A stretch of 64,000 nt of DNA from Afipia carboxidovorans OM5 (GTDB lineage: Bacteria > Pseudomonadota > Alphaproteobacteria > Rhizobiales > Xanthobacteraceae). Every line of letters begins with the position of its first letter. Positions within the stretch are counted from its first letter, which is position 1. The position numbers and the translations under genes were made by a program. A model generated the notes under the pieces. That model saw only the letters and a list, made by a program, of their open reading frames with translations. It did no database searches and had not been told where the DNA came from. This document shows, piece by piece, positions 62,044 to 64,000 of this stretch. The stretch covers positions 496,001 through 560,000 of the forward strand of contig NC_015684.1 of NCBI RefSeq assembly GCF_000218565.1, read 5' to 3'.

Positions 62044-64000
62044 ATGCGCGGAGGCCGAATCCTTTGGGGTCAGATCGTCGTCGTCTTCGCCATTGCCCTG
62101 GTGATGACGTGGGCGGCAACGCAATGGACGGCGTGGCGGCTCGGCTTTCAGGCGCAGCTTGGCAATCCATGGTTCGAACTGGTCGGCTGGCCCGTCTATT
62201 ATCCCCCGGCCTTCTTCTGGTGGTGGTTCTCTTTCGACGCCTACGCGCCGTCGATCTTCACCGAAGGATCGTTCATCGCGGTGTCCGGCGGCTTCATCGC
62301 CATCGTTGCTGCCATCACCATGTCGGTCATTCGCGCGCGCGAATCCCGCAACGTCGCGACCTACGGTTCTGCCCGATGGGCGGAGAACAGGGAAATCCGC
62401 GCCGCCGGACTGCTCGACCCCGATGGCGTCGTGCTTGGCCGGTTTGAACGCGAATACCTGCGCCATGACGGCCCCGAGCATGTGTTGTGCTTCGCACCGA
62501 CGCGATCGGGTAAAGGCGTCGGCCTCGTTGTGCCGACGCTGCTGACCTGGCCGGGAAGCTGCATCGTTCACGACATCAAAGGCGAGAACTGGAATCTCAC
62601 GGCCGGCTTCCGCGCGAAGCACGGCCGCGTGCTGCTGTTCGATCCGACCAACGCTAAGTCATCGGCCTACAATCCGCTTCTGGAAGTACGGCAGGGCGAA
62701 TGGGAAGTTCGCGACGTGCAGAACATCGCGGATATTCTGGTCGATCCGGAAGGGAGCTTGGACAAGCGCAACCACTGGGAAAAGACCAGCCATTCCCTTC
62801 TGGTTGGCGCGATCCTGCATGTCCTCTACGCGGAGAAGGATAAGACGCTGGCGGGCGTCGCAAACTTCCTGTCCGATCCGCGCCGGCCGGTGGAGGCGAC
62901 CTTGCGCGCGATGATGGACACGCCGCATCTCGGTGAGGCCGGTGTTCATCCTGCTATCGCGTCATCGGCCCGCGAGCTGTTGAACAAGTCCGAGAACGAA
63001 CGCTCCGGTGTGCTGAGCACAGCTATGAGTTTTCTCGGCCTCTACCGCGATCCCGTCGTGGCGCGCGTCACGGCGCGCTGCGACTGGCGCATCGCCGATC
63101 TGGTGGCAAGCGGTGAGGCGGTGAGCCTCTATCTCGTGGTCCCGCCTTCCGACATCAACCGCACGAAACCTTTGATTCGGCTGATCCTCAACCAGATCGG
63201 CCGCAGACTAACCGAAGAACTGAAAACCTCCGGCAAGCGCCGCCGCCTGCTGCTGATGCTGGACGAGTTTCCCGCACTCGGCCGGCTCGATTTCTTTGAA
63301 TCGGCGCTTGCCTTCATGGCCGGCTATGGGATCAAAAGCTTCCTGATTGCGCAGAGCCTCAACCAGATCGAGCGCGCTTACGGCCCGAACAATTCCATCC
63401 TCGACAACTGCCACGTCCGCGTCGCCTTCGCGACCAACGACGAGCGCACCGCCAAGCGCGTATCGGATTCGCTCGGCACGGCGACGGAGCTGCGCGATTC
63501 CACCAACTACGCCGGGCACAGATTGTCGCCGTGGCTGGGGCATCTCATGGTGTCGCGGCAGGAGACGGCGCGGCCACTTTTGACGCCGGGCGAGATCATG
63601 CAACTTCCGCCCGCCGACGAAATCGTCATGGTGGCGGGCACGCCGCCGATCCGCGCGACCAAAGCCCGCTACTATGAGGATGCGCGCTTCAAGGAACGCA
63701 TTCTGCCGCCGCCCGATCCCGCAACTCGACCAGCGGAAGCAGTGCATGGAAGGTCGGATGACTGGTCGCGCCGTGTCGTCACCGCCGCCAACGCTTTGGC
63801 CACAAGCGCTACCGTCGGCGGTGACGGCGATCCCGCCAATGCCGGCATTCGCCGCGAACCAGAGTTGCCTGAGCATGAGGAAATCGTCGCGCCGCCGCGC
63901 CCGCCGGAGCAGGAGTTCGATCTTCTGGACGACGAGCCCGACATCGACGCGGCGAAGGCCCGCGCGCTGCGTTCGCATATCCGTCTGGTCGCACGGCAAG
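62044..64000 (+). CDS. traG: TraG/VirD4-type conjugative coupling protein, runs off the window
   Basis: At least 652 residues, cut by the window end. Two N-terminal transmembrane helices (about 7-30 and 75-98) precede FAPTRSGKGVGLVVPTLLTWPG (Walker A, near 152-173) and SCIVHDIKGENW. LLLMLDEFPALGRLDF near 402 is Walker B, and IAQSLNQIERAYG near 433 follows. The ATPase brings the relaxase-DNA complex to the type IV secretion channel. Expected length is about 650-700, so only the C-terminus is missing. The 236 bp before it (61808-62043) holds no gene. Confidence 0.95.
   Translation, partial: MRGGRILWGQIVVVFAIALVMTWAATQWTAWRLGFQAQLGNPWFELVGWPVYYPPAFFWWWFSFDAYAPSIFTEGSFIAVSGGFIAIVAAITMSVIRARESRNVATYGSARWAENREIRAAGLLDPDGVVLGRFEREYLRHDGPEHVLCFAPTRSGKGVGLVVPTLLTWPGSCIVHDIKGENWNLTAGFRAKHGRVLLFDPTNAKSSAYNPLLEVRQGEWEVRDVQNIADILVDPEGSLDKRNHWEKTSHSLLVGAILHVLYAEKDKTLAGVANFLSDPRRPVEATLRAMMDTPHLGEAGVHPAIASSARELLNKSENERSGVLSTAMSFLGLYRDPVVARVTARCDWRIADLVASGEAVSLYLVVPPSDINRTKPLIRLILNQIGRRLTEELKTSGKRRRLLLMLDEFPALGRLDFFESALAFMAGYGIKSFLIAQSLNQIERAYGPNNSILDNCHVRVAFATNDERTAKRVSDSLGTATELRDSTNYAGHRLSPWLGHLMVSRQETARPLLTPGEIMQLPPADEIVMVAGTPPIRATKARYYEDARFKERILPPPDPATRPAEAVHGRSDDWSRRVVTAANALATSATVGGDGDPANAGIRREPELPEHEEIVAPPRPPEQEFDLLDDEPDIDAAKARALRSHIRLVARQ

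Overview
The window is high-GC alphaproteobacterial DNA, most like Hyphomicrobiales (Bradyrhizobium/Nitrobacter/Afipia-type). The evidence is rhizobial-style mobile-element genes (DUF736, DUF932, DUF2840, DUF6499/DUF2285), a VirD2-type relaxase with DUF3363, and an ECF sigma/NrsF pair of the Caulobacter type. It reads as part of an integrative and conjugative element (ICE) carrying defence and heavy-metal cargo. No integrase, att site, tRNA, rRNA or CRISPR array was seen. The last gene, traG, runs off the right edge.

Layout. 1-4.2 kb: a VapBC-type toxin-antitoxin pair, then a two-gene SIR2 plus HerA module of the anti-phage type. 4.4-7.5 kb: an arsenic operon, arsR-arsC-arsC-acr3-arsH, with two unrelated arsenate reductases. 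7.6-16.7 kb: metal cluster 1, with a CusBA efflux system, small metal-binding proteins, and a Zn/Cd/Pb-type P-type ATPase divergent from a MerR regulator. 16.8-32.5 kb: the ICE backbone. This holds a ParB-like protein, DUF736, DUF932, a DUF6499/DUF2285 activator split by an apparent +1 frameshift, an opposing DUF2285 antiactivator, an excisionase-like HTH protein, RepA with iteron-like repeats, ParA, TraF, a lytic transglycosylase, a candidate oriT and the relaxase. Two of these genes share a duplicated structured leader. 32.6-60.3 kb: metal cluster 2, a large copper cassette lying between the relaxase and traG. It contains a P1B ATPase, CsoR, TolC, two multicopper oxidases (one fused to a DUF4396 membrane domain), cupredoxin, CusF, CopCD, DUF411, envelope-modifying enzymes, a second CusBA, and an ECF sigma/NrsF switch. 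An IS3-family (IS2-group) element interrupts an acyltransferase gene here. 60.3-64 kb: a PAS-LysR fusion regulator and traG.

How the genes work together. In cluster 2, copper would be sensed in the cytoplasm by CsoR, which has an operator between the ATPase and csoR. A second input would come through the membrane anti-sigma factor NrsF and its ECF sigma factor. Four promoters of the form GTAACC-N16-CGAA precede the sigma operon, a small membrane/Met-rich protein operon, cusBA-cusF, and a small secreted protein gene. Each has a TCACG-N4-CGTGA palindrome (one with a single mismatch) 3-6 bp upstream of the -35 element, which points to an additional undetected regulator. ICE transfer appears to be controlled as in the Mesorhizobium ICESym elements: the frameshift limits production of an FseA-like activator, and a QseM-like protein antagonises it.

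Most promising for follow-up are the sigma-F-like regulon with its extra palindrome, the CCC-C frameshift in the transfer activator, the duplicated leaders, the DUF4396-multicopper oxidase fusion, the envelope-enzyme block inside the copper cassette, and the recurring small proteins shared by both metal clusters.
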